Source: Halobacteriales archaeon QS_3_64_16 (lineage in GTDB: Archaea > Halobacteriota > Halobacteria > Halobacteriales > Halococcaceae). From it: a stretch of 40,053 nt of DNA. Of this stretch, positions 17,583-25,325 are shown piece by piece (positions within the stretch are counted from its first letter, which is position 1; each line of letters starts with the position of its first letter). The stretch is taken from contig PXRJ01000052.1 in the NCBI GenBank assembly GCA_003021705.1, positions 1 through 40,053 of the forward strand, in the 5' to 3' direction. The notes beneath the pieces are model-generated. The model had not been told where the DNA came from, searched no databases, and was given only the letters and a program-made list of their open reading frames with translations. The translations under genes and the position numbers were made by a program.

Positions 17583-17917
17583 TTATGATTCCGTCTCTGT
17601 AAGAAACACTACCCGAGGGAGGTCACCCTGTGTCGGATAGTACGGGGGTAGCTCCGCGATCATCGTAGCCAGTTCGTGAGCCCGCCGCTCGTTTTCCGGA
17701 TAATAGAGAACCGTGATTTCGTAAATCTCGCTTCGTCGAGGAAATCGTCGTCCGTCAGAACTGCCCGTCCGTTTTCCCGAGCATAGACTCCGATGTCGGT
17801 GTCGTCGGCACTCAGGCTCGGGATTCCTTCGACGTGAACTGCCTCGTGACCTTCGCGCCGGAGATACTCGGCTGTCTGTTGTTCGAGGTGTTCGTTACAG
17901 ATGCTACGATAGGCCAT
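17583..17917 (-). pseudogene. DUF5615 PIN-like toxin, frameshifted
   Basis: From ATG 17915-17917 the frame gives MAYRSICNEHLEQQTAEYLR and ends in ENGRAVLTDDDFLDEARF. Near 17725-17735 (about codon 63) the reading frame breaks: the original frame stops at 17660, while another frame continues as EIYEITVLYYPENERRAHEL to TAA at 17583-17585, matching the C-terminal half of DUF5615 proteins. Total length is 335 nt, so one base is lost. The first catalytic Asp also seems changed (CNEH where the family has a DEN/DEH motif). DUF5615 is a PIN-like RNase toxin family paired with DUF433. It overlaps the DUF433 gene by 14 bp. Confidence 0.75.
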
Positions 17918-18227
17918 CTACTCGTTCTCGGATTTCCTCGCGGAGTTCCGAGAGAGTCTTGATCCCGCGCTCACGGGCATGTCGTTCTTGCTCCCGCCGA
18001 CACCGTTGCACCTCGGCCATCTCCGCTGGGTACTCGTGGTAGTACGTCAATGCCCGATAGACGTCGGCGATATCGAGGTCGTATCGATCCGCGACAGTCT
18101 TCGCCGACAGGTCACCGTCCTCGACTCAGTCGGCGATCTGCCGAACGGCGATTCGACGACTGTCGATGCGCGGTTCGCCCCCCATCACTTCCTCGTCCCG
18201 AACGATGCGGGCGGTCCGTCGGGCCAT
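17904..18227 (-). pseudogene. DUF433 antitoxin with in-frame stop
   Basis: 108 codons from ATG 18225-18227 to TAG 17904-17906, interrupted by TGA at codon 34 (18126-18128). The reading on both sides is a good DUF433 protein: MARRTARIVRDEEVMGGEPR, IDSRRIAVRQIAD, stop, VEDGDLSAKTVADRYDLDIA, then DVYRALTYYHEYP. The second block is the helix-turn-helix that recognises the operator. The family often has Trp or Met/Leu at the stop position, so a single base change is likely. It is the upstream partner of the broken DUF5615 toxin. Confidence 0.75.
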
Positions 18228-18417
18228 GTCTCTATTGACGGTCGCCGGTAGTATAACCGTTGACGCACCACCGACCCCGTTGTCCGCCGCCGCGGACCGA
18301 ACCGGCTCCGTTCCCTTCTCTCGAACATCGACTCGAGGGCGATCGCTACCAGTCGGCGGAGGCTTCCGATCGAGCTTTCGTCACGTACTTGCGCCGTCCG
18401 TTCGTATATTTTCGTAG

Positions 18418-19260
18418 ATGGAGTACCTGGATCACCGTGTCGAGCTGATCGAGGAACGCGCGGTCGCGGTGCTCGACGCGGTCGAACCTACCCCTCTCGC
18501 CGAGCAGGTCCGCCACGTCGTGCTCTCGGGGGGCAAACGGGTCCGCCCGATGGTCACGCTGCTGGCTTGTGAGGCCGTTGGCGGGGAGACGGAGGACGCG
18601 CTCGATTTCGCCGTCGGGATCGAACTCGTCCACAGCGCGTCGCTGGTCGTCGACGACGTCATCGACGATTCGGATACCCGCCGAGGGACCGACAGCGCGT
18701 GGGCGGCCTTCGGCTATGGGCCGGCACTGATTGCTTCCGACGGCCTACTGGGTGAGGCGTTTTCGCTGCTGTTGGCCGACGAGCGGGCGACCGAGATCAT
18801 CGCCGGGGCGATGGTCGAACTCGGGGAGGGCGAAGCGATCGAACTCGCCGCCGTCCCTGAAACCAACGAGGAGTACCTCGGTCTCGCCCGCCGGAAGACC
18901 GGGGCGCTCTTTCGCGCGGCCGCCCAGTTGGGGGCCGTCGCTGCCGACGCCGAGGAGGGGACGATCGATGCGTTCGGGGAGTACGCCGAGGACGTCGGCG
19001 TTGCCTTCCAGATCCGCGACGACGTACTCGACGCGACCGCCGACGCCGACGCGCTCGGGAAACCGGCCGGCCGCGACGCGGCGATGGACCGCCCCTCGAT
19101 CGTCCAGGTCACCGACCAGTCCCTCGAGGAAGCGAACGACCAGGCCCACGAGCACGCCGACGACGCACTCGAGGCCCTTTCCTCGGTCGAGATCACGAAC
19201 GACCGCGCCGAGGAGTACCTGCGGGACCTCGCGGAGTTCGTCGTCGTCAGAGAACAGTAG
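18418..19260 (+). CDS. Polyprenyl diphosphate synthase
   Basis: 280 residues from ATG 18418. Both Asp-rich motifs are present: DDVID at residues 79-83 in SLVVDDVIDDSDTRRG, and DDVLD at 201-205 in AFQIRDDVLDA. The GGKRVRP block for isopentenyl diphosphate binding is at about 38-44. These enzymes extend allylic diphosphates with IPP, supplying geranylgeranyl or longer chains for archaeal lipids, menaquinone or carotenoids. It is shorter than the typical haloarchaeal GGPP synthase of about 340 residues, so it may be a paralogue; product chain length cannot be read from the sequence. Confidence 0.9.
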   Translation: MEYLDHRVELIEERAVAVLDAVEPTPLAEQVRHVVLSGGKRVRPMVTLLACEAVGGETEDALDFAVGIELVHSASLVVDDVIDDSDTRRGTDSAWAAFGYGPALIASDGLLGEAFSLLLADERATEIIAGAMVELGEGEAIELAAVPETNEEYLGLARRKTGALFRAAAQLGAVAADAEEGTIDAFGEYAEDVGVAFQIRDDVLDATADADALGKPAGRDAAMDRPSIVQVTDQSLEEANDQAHEHADDALEALSSVEITNDRAEEYLRDLAEFVVVREQ

Positions 19261-19374
19261 TGGATCGAACGATCACCTCTCGGCTGCCGACAAGTCTCCC
19301 CTCGCCGATCCGACACTGTTCCCCACACGGCACATAGCACGTGGGTTTAACCCTCTCTCGAGTCTACCCTCTGT

Positions 19375-20301
19375 ATGCGCATCGCTACGTTGCTTCCGTC
19401 GGCAACCGAGATCGTCCACGCACTCGGCGCGGAACCCGTCGCGGTCTCCCACGAGTGTGATTACCCGCCCGAAGCCGCAGAGAAGCCCGCGTTGAATCGC
19501 TCACACGTCGATCCCGACGCCTCGAGCAGCGAGATCGATAACCAAGTTCTCGAAGCCGAACAGGGAGCGGGCGTCTACGAGATCGACCTCGACGCCCTAG
19601 AGGCGGCGGACCCGGATCTGATCGTTACCCAGGGGATCTGTGATGTCTGTGCGGTTGATTCGGTACTCGTCGAGGAGGCCGTCTCGGAACTCGAGCTCAA
19701 CGCCGAAATATTAACTACTGACCCACACTCGCTCGGGGACGTCTTCACTGACATCCAGCGGATCGGCACAGCCATCGGTGAAGAGCACCGCGCGGGCGAA
19801 CTCTGTACGGACCTCAGGAAACGCGTCCGAGCGGTCGAGAGCCGAGTCGAAGGGATCGATACCGACGACCGCCCCCGGGTCGCCGTGCTCGACTGGCTCG
19901 ATCCCGTCATGGTCGCCGGCCACTGGGTCCCCGAGTTGGTCGAGACCGCGGGTGGGACCTACGACCTCGCCGCGCCGGGCGACCGATCGGAGCCTCGCGA
20001 CTGGGCCAACGTACGCGAGTACGACCCCGAGGTGCTCGTTGCCGCGCCCTGTGGGTTCGACCTCGATCAAACCGCGGAGAACCTCGCGGATCTCACCGAC
20101 CGACCGGGCTGGGAGGAACTGAGTGCCGTCCGTGATGGTCGGACGGTCGCAATCGACGGCTCGCAGTTCCTCAATCGTCCCGGTCCCCGGCTCGTCGACT
20201 CGCTCGAGCTCCTCGCTCAGGTGATCCACCCCGAGGCCTTCGAAGAGGGCGATCCGGTCGCGACCGAGGGCATGGAGCCGCTTCTCGCGCCTCCAGCCTG
20301 A
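19375..20301 (+). CDS. BtuF-like periplasmic-binding-fold protein
   Basis: 308 residues from ATG 19375. It begins directly with the fold, MRIATLLPSATEIVHALGAE, without signal peptide or lipobox. Family blocks: VAVSHECDYPPEA, the segment PDLIVTQGICDVCAVD, PRVAVLDWLDPVMVAGHWVP and the C-terminal SQFLNRPGPRLVDSLELLA. This is the cobalamin-binding/BtuF-like class; related cytosolic proteins occur in many archaea and bacteria without a transporter. No BtuCD genes are adjacent. Its cytosolic location suggests binding of corrinoid or another ligand rather than transport. The JAMM gene starts 10 bp after its stop, suggesting co-transcription. Confidence 0.82.
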   Translation: MRIATLLPSATEIVHALGAEPVAVSHECDYPPEAAEKPALNRSHVDPDASSSEIDNQVLEAEQGAGVYEIDLDALEAADPDLIVTQGICDVCAVDSVLVEEAVSELELNAEILTTDPHSLGDVFTDIQRIGTAIGEEHRAGELCTDLRKRVRAVESRVEGIDTDDRPRVAVLDWLDPVMVAGHWVPELVETAGGTYDLAAPGDRSEPRDWANVREYDPEVLVAAPCGFDLDQTAENLADLTDRPGWEELSAVRDGRTVAIDGSQFLNRPGPRLVDSLELLAQVIHPEAFEEGDPVATEGMEPLLAPPA

Positions 20302-20311
20302 GTCGAGCGGA

Positions 20312-20764
20312 GTGGCTACCGTGATCGACTTTTCGACCGACGCTTACGAAACGATCGTTTCCCACGCCCGCGAGGGGAATCCTGATGAAATCTGTGGCGT
20401 ACTGGGTGGCGAACGTATGGAAGTAGAGCACACGGACGACGAAGGCTACGTCGAACCGGGGAGAGCGAGTCGAGTGCGGTCGGTCCATCGCGCTGCGAAC
20501 GTCGCCCGAAATCCTCGGCACACGTACCTGATCGACCCCGAGGAGCAACTGGCGATCATGGAGGACGTCGAGGAAAGCGGAGCGGAGGTGCTCGGATTCT
20601 ATCACTCCCATCCGACCGGTCCCGCCCAGCCGAGCGGAATCGACGAGCGGCGCGCGACGTGGGAAGGGTACTCCTACGTTATCTGTCTGCCCAGCGTGCC
20701 GTTCGTCGAGTCGTGGCGCTGGGACGGCGAGACATTCACTCAAGAAATCGTCTCGGTTCGCTAA
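20312..20764 (+). CDS. JAMM/MPN metalloprotease (desampylase-type)
   Basis: 150 residues from GTG 20312 (a second GTG at 20321 is possible). The zinc motif HSHPTGPAQPSGID at about residues 98-111 matches the JAMM consensus, with the upstream catalytic Glu in DEICGVLGGE near 26-35. Stand-alone archaeal JAMM proteins, such as HvJAMM1 of Haloferax, remove ubiquitin-like SAMP proteins from targets. The E1-like UbaA gene lies about 860 bp downstream on the other strand, which supports a role in SAMP metabolism. The region between the two genes is AT-rich and degenerate. Confidence 0.88.
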   Translation: MATVIDFSTDAYETIVSHAREGNPDEICGVLGGERMEVEHTDDEGYVEPGRASRVRSVHRAANVARNPRHTYLIDPEEQLAIMEDVEESGAEVLGFYHSHPTGPAQPSGIDERRATWEGYSYVICLPSVPFVESWRWDGETFTQEIVSVR

Positions 20765-20909
20765 TCCAACAAAGAAAACTAAGCAAATACATATGTCCCT
20801 GAATTCATGGCTTACGTAGTCTACTAATATACTCGTGCTTGCTATCTAAGGCTACAGAGCAGTTCTTTGAAGATCTGTGTGCTGCTCTTGCACCTATCAC
20901 AACTGATTA

Positions 20910-21443
20910 GTCGCATTTATTTTTCGAATTGTGCTCGTCTTGTGACTCGCAACCGGCACATGTAGAATAGATCGATTTCTTTTCCGCGTTCTCAAGCGTT
21001 TTTCTCCAGAATTTTTCTGGAATTGAGTTAGGTTTGCTACCAGCAGAGTACTGCGCATAGGATTCGCGTACTTCGATCTGTTGTAAGTATTCTTCTACCT
21101 GGTTCGTGTCTAATGATTTGTGTCCTCTCGGTGTATGCGCTTGGACGCCCTCGTTCAGCTCACCATCAAGGAAGACGAACTCCTCGAATGACAGCACGTC
21201 ATCTGTAGTGTCTTCAACGACGAACGCGGATCGAATTACCGGAACGGAATTTACCGCGTCCCCAGGATAAACTGTGTCGAGAACTACGTGTCCAACTTGG
21301 ACTTCTCTTCGAAGCGCTGCGTGACACGAGCTGTAAGTGCCATCCTCCCACCCAGGATTATTTGGATGAGCGTCCCAGTCTCGAAGCCGCCATCTATTAT
21401 GGTCCTCCAGTTGGTGTTCCTTCAGCCGTTGGTGGATCGATTC
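20910..21443 (-). pseudogene. 5'-truncated gene fragment in AT-rich scar
   Basis: A 178-codon open frame runs from just after a TAG at 21444-21446 to TAA at 20907-20909. The upstream part has coding character without any ATG or GTG: HNRWRLRDWDAHPNNPGWED, then GTYSSCHAALRREVQVGHVV and SVPVIRSAFVVEDTTDD; the first usable start is GTG 21195-21197, giving 96 residues. The C-terminus has Cys pairs (STCAGCES...NKC) suggesting a zinc site. Codon use is AT-rich, unlike neighbours. I do not recognise the family; it looks like the C-terminal portion of a foreign gene that lost its 5' end. Confidence 0.45.
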
Positions 21444-21621
21444 CTAACCCCGGCCAGTTGCTTGTCTAGCAGGCATTGTATCTGCGCTGGATCGCTAAGG
21501 CCAAAAAGCAAGGCAGTCCGGGTAGCGTCGAACCACTTCGATTCCTGACTTGTTCGACTAGTGCATCGCTGGGAACGAGAGGCGGACACAGCGTCGGTTT
21601 GCTGTTTAGATAAGTCTGCTA
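21422..21621 (-). pseudogene. Possible gene fragment downstream of ubaA
   Basis: In the frame ending at 21422, the segment ESKWFDATRTALLFGLSDPA followed by QIQCLLDKQLAGVRNRST looks like a helical haloarchaeal domain, but no start is present: the frame upstream runs into ubaA's C-terminal coding region in a different phase. It overlaps the other fragment's 5' end by about 20 bp, so two unrelated fragments seem to be joined here. Weak evidence; the family is not recognised. Confidence 0.25.
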
Positions 21622-21624
21622 GAG

Positions 21625-22446
21625 TCAGTCGGCCGGAATCGGACAGGTCCCCGAGTATTCGACCTCGTGGATCGACTCGATCTTGCCTTCGGTGCTGCAG
21701 ACCGGACAATCAGGATTCGCCTCGTAGGGCACCTTCTCGAAGGTCATATCGAGCGCGTCGTAGAACAGCAAGGTGCCTTCGAGGGACTCGCCTTTCCCCA
21801 GGAAGTGTTTTACCGTCTCGGTGGCCTGAATACAGCCAACGGTACCGGGAAGCACCCCCAGGACGCCGGCTTCTGAACAGTCGGGGATCGTCCCTTCGGG
21901 GGGTGCTTCGGGGAACAGACATCGGTAGCAGGGCCCCCCGCCCGCCGCGACGGTCGTGATCTGGCCCTCGAACTGGTAGATCGCGCCGTGGGAAAAGGGC
22001 GTTCCCGACAGAACGCAGGCGTCGTTGACCAGGTACCTGGTTTCGAAGTTGTCGCTGCCGTCGACGACGAAGTCGTACTCGGCGATGAGGTCCTCGACGT
22101 TCTCGGCAGTGATCCGCGTGTCGTGGACCCGCACGTCGATATCAGGATTGAGATCGGAAACGAATTCGACGGCGCTGTCCGCCTTCTTCCGGCCGACGTC
22201 CGCGTCTCGATGAATCACCTGGCGCTGGAGATTCGAGCGTTCGACGATGTCGCTGTCGGCGATCCCCAAGGTACCGACACCGGCTGCGGCGAGATACTGG
22301 ATGACGGGTGCGCCGAGGCCCCCCGCACCGATCACGAGCACCCGGCCGTCGAGGAGGCTCTTCTGGCCCTCGGGGCCGACCTCCTCCATGATGATGTGCC
22401 TGGAGTAGCGATCGAGCTGCGTGCCGTCGAGGCTGAGACCCGCCAT
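21625..22446 (-). CDS. ubaA: UbaA/MoeB-type E1 adenylyltransferase
   Basis: 273 residues, ThiF/MoeB/E1 superfamily. Features in order: RYSRHIIMEEVGPEGQ, nucleotide-binding glycine loop VLVIGAGGLGAPVIQYLA (about 35-52), Arg finger and Asp in RSNLQRQVIHRDADVG, substrate loop DGSDNFETRYLVNDAC, zinc Cys pairs CYRC and CPVC, and the thioester Cys in IPDCSEAGVLG. In haloarchaea one such enzyme (UbaA) activates SAMP proteins for both protein modification and sulfur transfer to molybdopterin and tRNA. A rhodanese gene is divergent 185 bp away, matching this sulfur role. ATG at 22444-22446. Confidence 0.9.
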   Translation of the reverse strand: MAGLSLDGTQLDRYSRHIIMEEVGPEGQKSLLDGRVLVIGAGGLGAPVIQYLAAAGVGTLGIADSDIVERSNLQRQVIHRDADVGRKKADSAVEFVSDLNPDIDVRVHDTRITAENVEDLIAEYDFVVDGSDNFETRYLVNDACVLSGTPFSHGAIYQFEGQITTVAAGGGPCYRCLFPEAPPEGTIPDCSEAGVLGVLPGTVGCIQATETVKHFLGKGESLEGTLLFYDALDMTFEKVPYEANPDCPVCSTEGKIESIHEVEYSGTCPIPAD

Positions 22447-22631
22447 GACCCCCGTTGTCGGCCGACGCGCAAAAGCGCGCCGGTGGTCGCGGTCGGTCCC
22501 CGGTCGATCCCGCAGGGGCCGGTGGGATCGAAATCGACGGTGGCCGACGATCGTAGCGAACGAGTGCTGCGATCGTCGAAGCGGTCGAGAAGCGACGATG
22601 GATTTTACCGACTGGCTGGCCCAGAGTCGAT

Positions 22632-23033
22632 ATGGTCGACGAGGTCGATTCCGAGACGCTGCACGAACGACTGGAGGCCGGCGAGGACGTACAGATCGTC
22701 GACATCCGACCGGAAGCGGAATACGAGCGGGGTCACATCCCTGGTGCGCTCAGCGTTCCGATGAGCCGTTTTGGAACCGAGATCGAGACCCAGGAGTGGG
22801 GCGAAGACGTCGTCGTCGCCTGCCCGATCGGCAAGAGTTCGATCCAGGCCGCCCGGCTGCTCCAGTCCTACGAGGGCGTGCCCGAGAACGCGAGCGTCGC
22901 GAGCCTCGAAGGCGGGTATCGGGGCTGGGAGTATGACCTGGAAACGGACTCGGACACTAACGATACCGACACTGCTGGAAGCGAGGACGACGCGAGGAAC
23001 GCACAGGAAAGCGACATCGACGCCCCATTCTGA
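22632..23033 (+). CDS. Rhodanese-domain sulfurtransferase
   Basis: 133 residues from ATG 22632. Single rhodanese domain with IVDIRPEAEYERGHIPGA and the active-site loop ACPIGKSS, catalytic Cys at residue 64, then LEGGYRGWE. It carries persulfide sulfur. The C-terminal 35 residues are an acidic Asp/Thr/Ser tail. In eukaryotic MOCS3/Uba4 the E1 and rhodanese are fused; here they are separate genes sharing an intergenic region, so this protein is a good candidate to feed sulfur to the SAMP/UbaA pathway (inference from context). Confidence 0.88.
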   Translation: MVDEVDSETLHERLEAGEDVQIVDIRPEAEYERGHIPGALSVPMSRFGTEIETQEWGEDVVVACPIGKSSIQAARLLQSYEGVPENASVASLEGGYRGWEYDLETDSDTNDTDTAGSEDDARNAQESDIDAPF

Positions 23034-23158
23034 ACTCCTGATGGGGTTCCGGCGAGCGACGGTCAGTGTAGCGATCCGGCTGATTCCGAGCCGAATCGAC
23101 GATCGACGGAGCGCGGAAGCTTCTTTTACTGGGGGCGAAACCCACGAGACGATCACCG

Positions 23159-23323
23159 ATGGGTCTACTACAGTCTTTACGGGAGGCCTTTAGCTCCGAT
23201 AGCGCCGATGGGGCCCGCTATCGCTGTCGGAACTGCGATCGGCAGTTCACCTATGGAGTCGTCTTCGAACAACCGGACTGTCCGTACTGTGATTCGACCG
23301 ATGTCGAACGACTCGATACGTAG
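23159..23323 (+). CDS. 54-residue zinc-ribbon protein
   Basis: Short ORF from ATG 23159 to TAG 23321-23323. It contains two Cys pairs: YRCRNCDRQF near residues 22-30 and DCPYCDS near 40-46, forming one zinc ribbon. Small zinc-finger proteins of this type (CPxCG-like) are abundant and conserved in haloarchaea, where several affect biofilm formation or stress responses. The first residues MGLLQSLREAFSSD resemble the usual short N-terminal helix of the class. No partner gene is evident. Confidence 0.75.
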   Translation: MGLLQSLREAFSSDSADGARYRCRNCDRQFTYGVVFEQPDCPYCDSTDVERLDT

Positions 23324-23516
23324 TGCTAGCGGTGATCGCACCCACTGGATGACGGGCGACGATTGGGCGGTGGTCCCGTCCGGGATGATTAGTGATCGGT
23401 TGTTTCGAGCGCGCCGGTAGCCGACCGCCGACCACGAACGGTCGATCACTATCGGGCGCGCGCTCGATCGAACACCGTTTTGCTTCCGGCAGCGAAGGTC
23501 ACCCCACGAGAGTTCG

Positions 23517-23909
23517 ATGCCACTACTGAGTTTCGTTACCGATACCGAGCGATCGCCGAGCGAGAAACGTTCGTTCGCCGAGCAGGTCGCGGAGCTCTAT
23601 GCCGAGCACATGGAAACGACGACCGGCCATATCGCCGTCGAGATCCGCGAGGTCGAGCCCGGAGGGCTGTGGCTCGGGCGGGCGGATGATCCCGACGCCG
23701 GCCACCTGTTTTGTGATGCGGACATCCGCGAGGGCCGCTCGGTCGACCAGCGACGGGCGTTCGCCCTCGCGGTCATGGATCTCGCAGTCGAGCAGTGGGC
23801 TCTCCCCGAGACGAACCTGAAGGTCGTCTTCACCGAGCACGCCGGCCCGGAGATGATGGGAATGAATCGCGTCGGTTCGGACTGGGCGTCGGAGAACACC
23901 GAGGGGTGA
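23517..23909 (+). CDS. Tautomerase-superfamily protein
   Basis: 130 residues from ATG 23517. The protein begins MPLLSFVTDTERSPSEKRSF, giving the N-terminal Pro that is the catalytic base of the 4-oxalocrotonate tautomerase/MIF superfamily once Met is removed. One beta-alpha-beta unit is repeated, with the second half AFALAVMDLAVEQWALPETN, then LKVVFTEHAGPEMMGMNRVGSDW. The length corresponds to a fused pair of 4-OT-like halves. The substrate is unknown. Confidence 0.75.
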   Translation: MPLLSFVTDTERSPSEKRSFAEQVAELYAEHMETTTGHIAVEIREVEPGGLWLGRADDPDAGHLFCDADIREGRSVDQRRAFALAVMDLAVEQWALPETNLKVVFTEHAGPEMMGMNRVGSDWASENTEG

Positions 23910-24009
23910 GTCCCCACTGCGATCGAGCGCTCTATGGCCGATACGTGGCGAATCGAGACGCGAGTCGGTCTCCGCGACCCTTTTGTACCGGTCCGCTCTC
24001 TGAACGGGC

Positions 24010-24378
24010 ATGGTTCGGTGGCTAGCGGTCATTACGGGGTTCGTCGTCGGGTTGCTCATTAGCGTGATCGGGCTCGTGCTTCCGCCCTTCGGCCAGATCG
24101 GTGGCGGGCTGATCGGCGGGTTCGTCGCGGGCTATCTCTCCGGTCCAGGCCTCGGCCGTGGGGCCTGGCACGGGCTGCTCGCGGGCTCGCTCGGCGGGCT
24201 CATCATCGCTATCTTCATCGCCGTCGGCAGCGCCCTGCTCGGGCTTACCGGCGTCGTGGAGCCGGTCGGGGCGTTGTTCGGCGGGGCCGGGGTCATCACC
24301 GTTGTGTTGCTCCTCGGCTTCCTGCTCGCGCTCGATAGCGCGATCGGCGGGGCGATCGGCGGCGCGCTCAAGTCCTAA
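24010..24378 (+). CDS. DUF5518 membrane protein
   Basis: 122 residues, almost wholly hydrophobic, with Gly-rich transmembrane helices: VITGFVVGLLISVIGLVLPP, then GGGLIGGFVAGYLSGPGLGR, then LLAGSLGGLIIAIFIAVG and VITVVLLLGFLLALDSAIGG. Four predicted helices with the GGFVAGYLSG motif are typical of the haloarchaeal DUF5518 family, of unknown function. The TAA stop (24376-24378) is also the first bases of the left inverted repeat of the adjacent hairpin element. Confidence 0.82.
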   Translation: MVRWLAVITGFVVGLLISVIGLVLPPFGQIGGGLIGGFVAGYLSGPGLGRGAWHGLLAGSLGGLIIAIFIAVGSALLGLTGVVEPVGALFGGAGVITVVLLLGFLLALDSAIGGAIGGALKS

Positions 24379-24760
24379 AACACGCACCTTTTTCTCAGGG
24401 TCCTCGTTCCCTCCCTCCGGTCGTTCACTGCGGGCCTGAGAAAAATCTGCACCAAAAACGCTCACTCGCGCCTATGGCGCCCGTTCGCGCTGAACCGCTT
24501 CGCTCGTCTTCAGCTCGCTCGCGGATACTTGCCAGTCAGCGGCTGGATAAGATCGCTACGTTTCTGCATACGGTCGCGGTACAAGCATCCATACCGCGAG
24601 TGAGCGGAGCGAACGAGCGGCTTTTTGATAACGGACGAGACCGAAGGTCTCCCTGTTGCAACAGACGCGAAGCGTTTATGGCACAGATTTCTGCTGGCTC
24701 CACAGCGAGAGATCGAACGGAGTGAGGGAGCGAGGCTGCCAGGAAAAAGGTGCGTGTTTA
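24376..24760 (+). repeat. Hairpin-rich repeat element, copy B, with terminal inverted repeats
   Basis: 385-bp noncoding element. The left end carries AAACACGCACCTTTTTC (24378-24394) and the right end its exact reverse complement (24743-24759). Inside, TTTTTCTCAGG (24389-24399) pairs perfectly with CCTGAGAAAAA (24435-24445). AAAAATCTGCACCAAAA follows, as in copy A. A second module at 24635-24685 (hairpin GAGACC-GAA-GGTCTC, then TTGCAACAG and ACGC-GAA-GCGT) is shared with copy C at 29457-29508. No ORF inside has coding character. It fills the space between DUF5518 and the ACT-protein gene. Confidence 0.7.
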
Positions 24761-24785
24761 GGTGCGTCGGCACACAGATGCTGCT

Positions 24786-25325
24786 ATGACAGAGAACGCG
24801 CGCCCGGATGGTGGCCGGGAACGGGCGTATACGGTCCGTCTCGAACTCGTCGACGAGCCCGGTGAGTTGCTGAACGCCCTCGAACCGATCGCGACTCAGG
24901 GAGGAAATCTACTTTCGATCTTCCACGAACGCGGCTCGCTTACCCCTCGAGGCCACATCCCCGTCGAGGTCGCCCTCGAAGCTACCCCCGAAGGGTTCGA
25001 AGGGATCGTCGACGCGCTGCGCGAGAGTGGCGTTGCGGTCGTCCAGGCCGGCTCGGAGCGCTACAGCGAACACCTTACAGTACTGCTGATCGGCCCGCTC
25101 GTCGATACCGACCTCTCCGATACCCTCTCGTGTCTCGAGGAACGCGCCGAAGCCTCGGTCACGGACGTCTCCCTGTCGGCCCCCGAGGGAACCGCCGGCA
25201 CGTCGAGCGCCCGACTCCGGCTCGCGACCGCCGAGGCCGATCACACCCTTTCGATCGTCCATGAGGCAGCCGCCGAGAAGGGCTTGGACGTAATCGAGCC
25301 CCTGACACCCGGAGCCGAGCGATGA
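24786..25325 (+). CDS. ACT-domain amino-acid-binding protein
   Basis: 179 residues from ATG 24786. The N-terminal ACT domain reads YTVRLELVDEPGELLNALEP, then IATQGGNLLSIFHERG; a second, weaker regulatory half follows (YSEHLTVLLIGPLVDTDLSD). ACT domains bind amino acids and regulate biosynthetic enzymes. The TGA overlaps the ATG of the homoserine dehydrogenase gene by 4 bp, so this protein probably supplies in trans the regulatory ACT function that many bacterial homoserine dehydrogenases carry at their C-terminus and that the archaeal enzyme here lacks (inference). Confidence 0.85.
   Translation: MTENARPDGGRERAYTVRLELVDEPGELLNALEPIATQGGNLLSIFHERGSLTPRGHIPVEVALEATPEGFEGIVDALRESGVAVVQAGSERYSEHLTVLLIGPLVDTDLSDTLSCLEERAEASVTDVSLSAPEGTAGTSSARLRLATAEADHTLSIVHEAAAEKGLDVIEPLTPGAER

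Larger units (their letters stand above)
20765..21624. other. AT-rich scar between JAMM and ubaA genes
   Basis: About 860 bp with clearly lower GC than both sides and no intact gene. It contains the two fragments listed separately, plus a short plus-strand frame ending SKATEQFFEDLCAALAPITT at a TAG near 20908-20910 that could be the tail of a transposase-like gene, which I cannot assign. It looks like the remains of one or more insertions. Confidence 0.5.

Noticed and set aside
9909-18128. Stop-codon recoding (TAG or TGA read as an amino acid) to explain the interrupted toxin and antitoxin frames
   Set aside because: Many intact genes in the window end in TAG or TGA, and the broken loci also have frameshifts, so simple gene decay is the better explanation.
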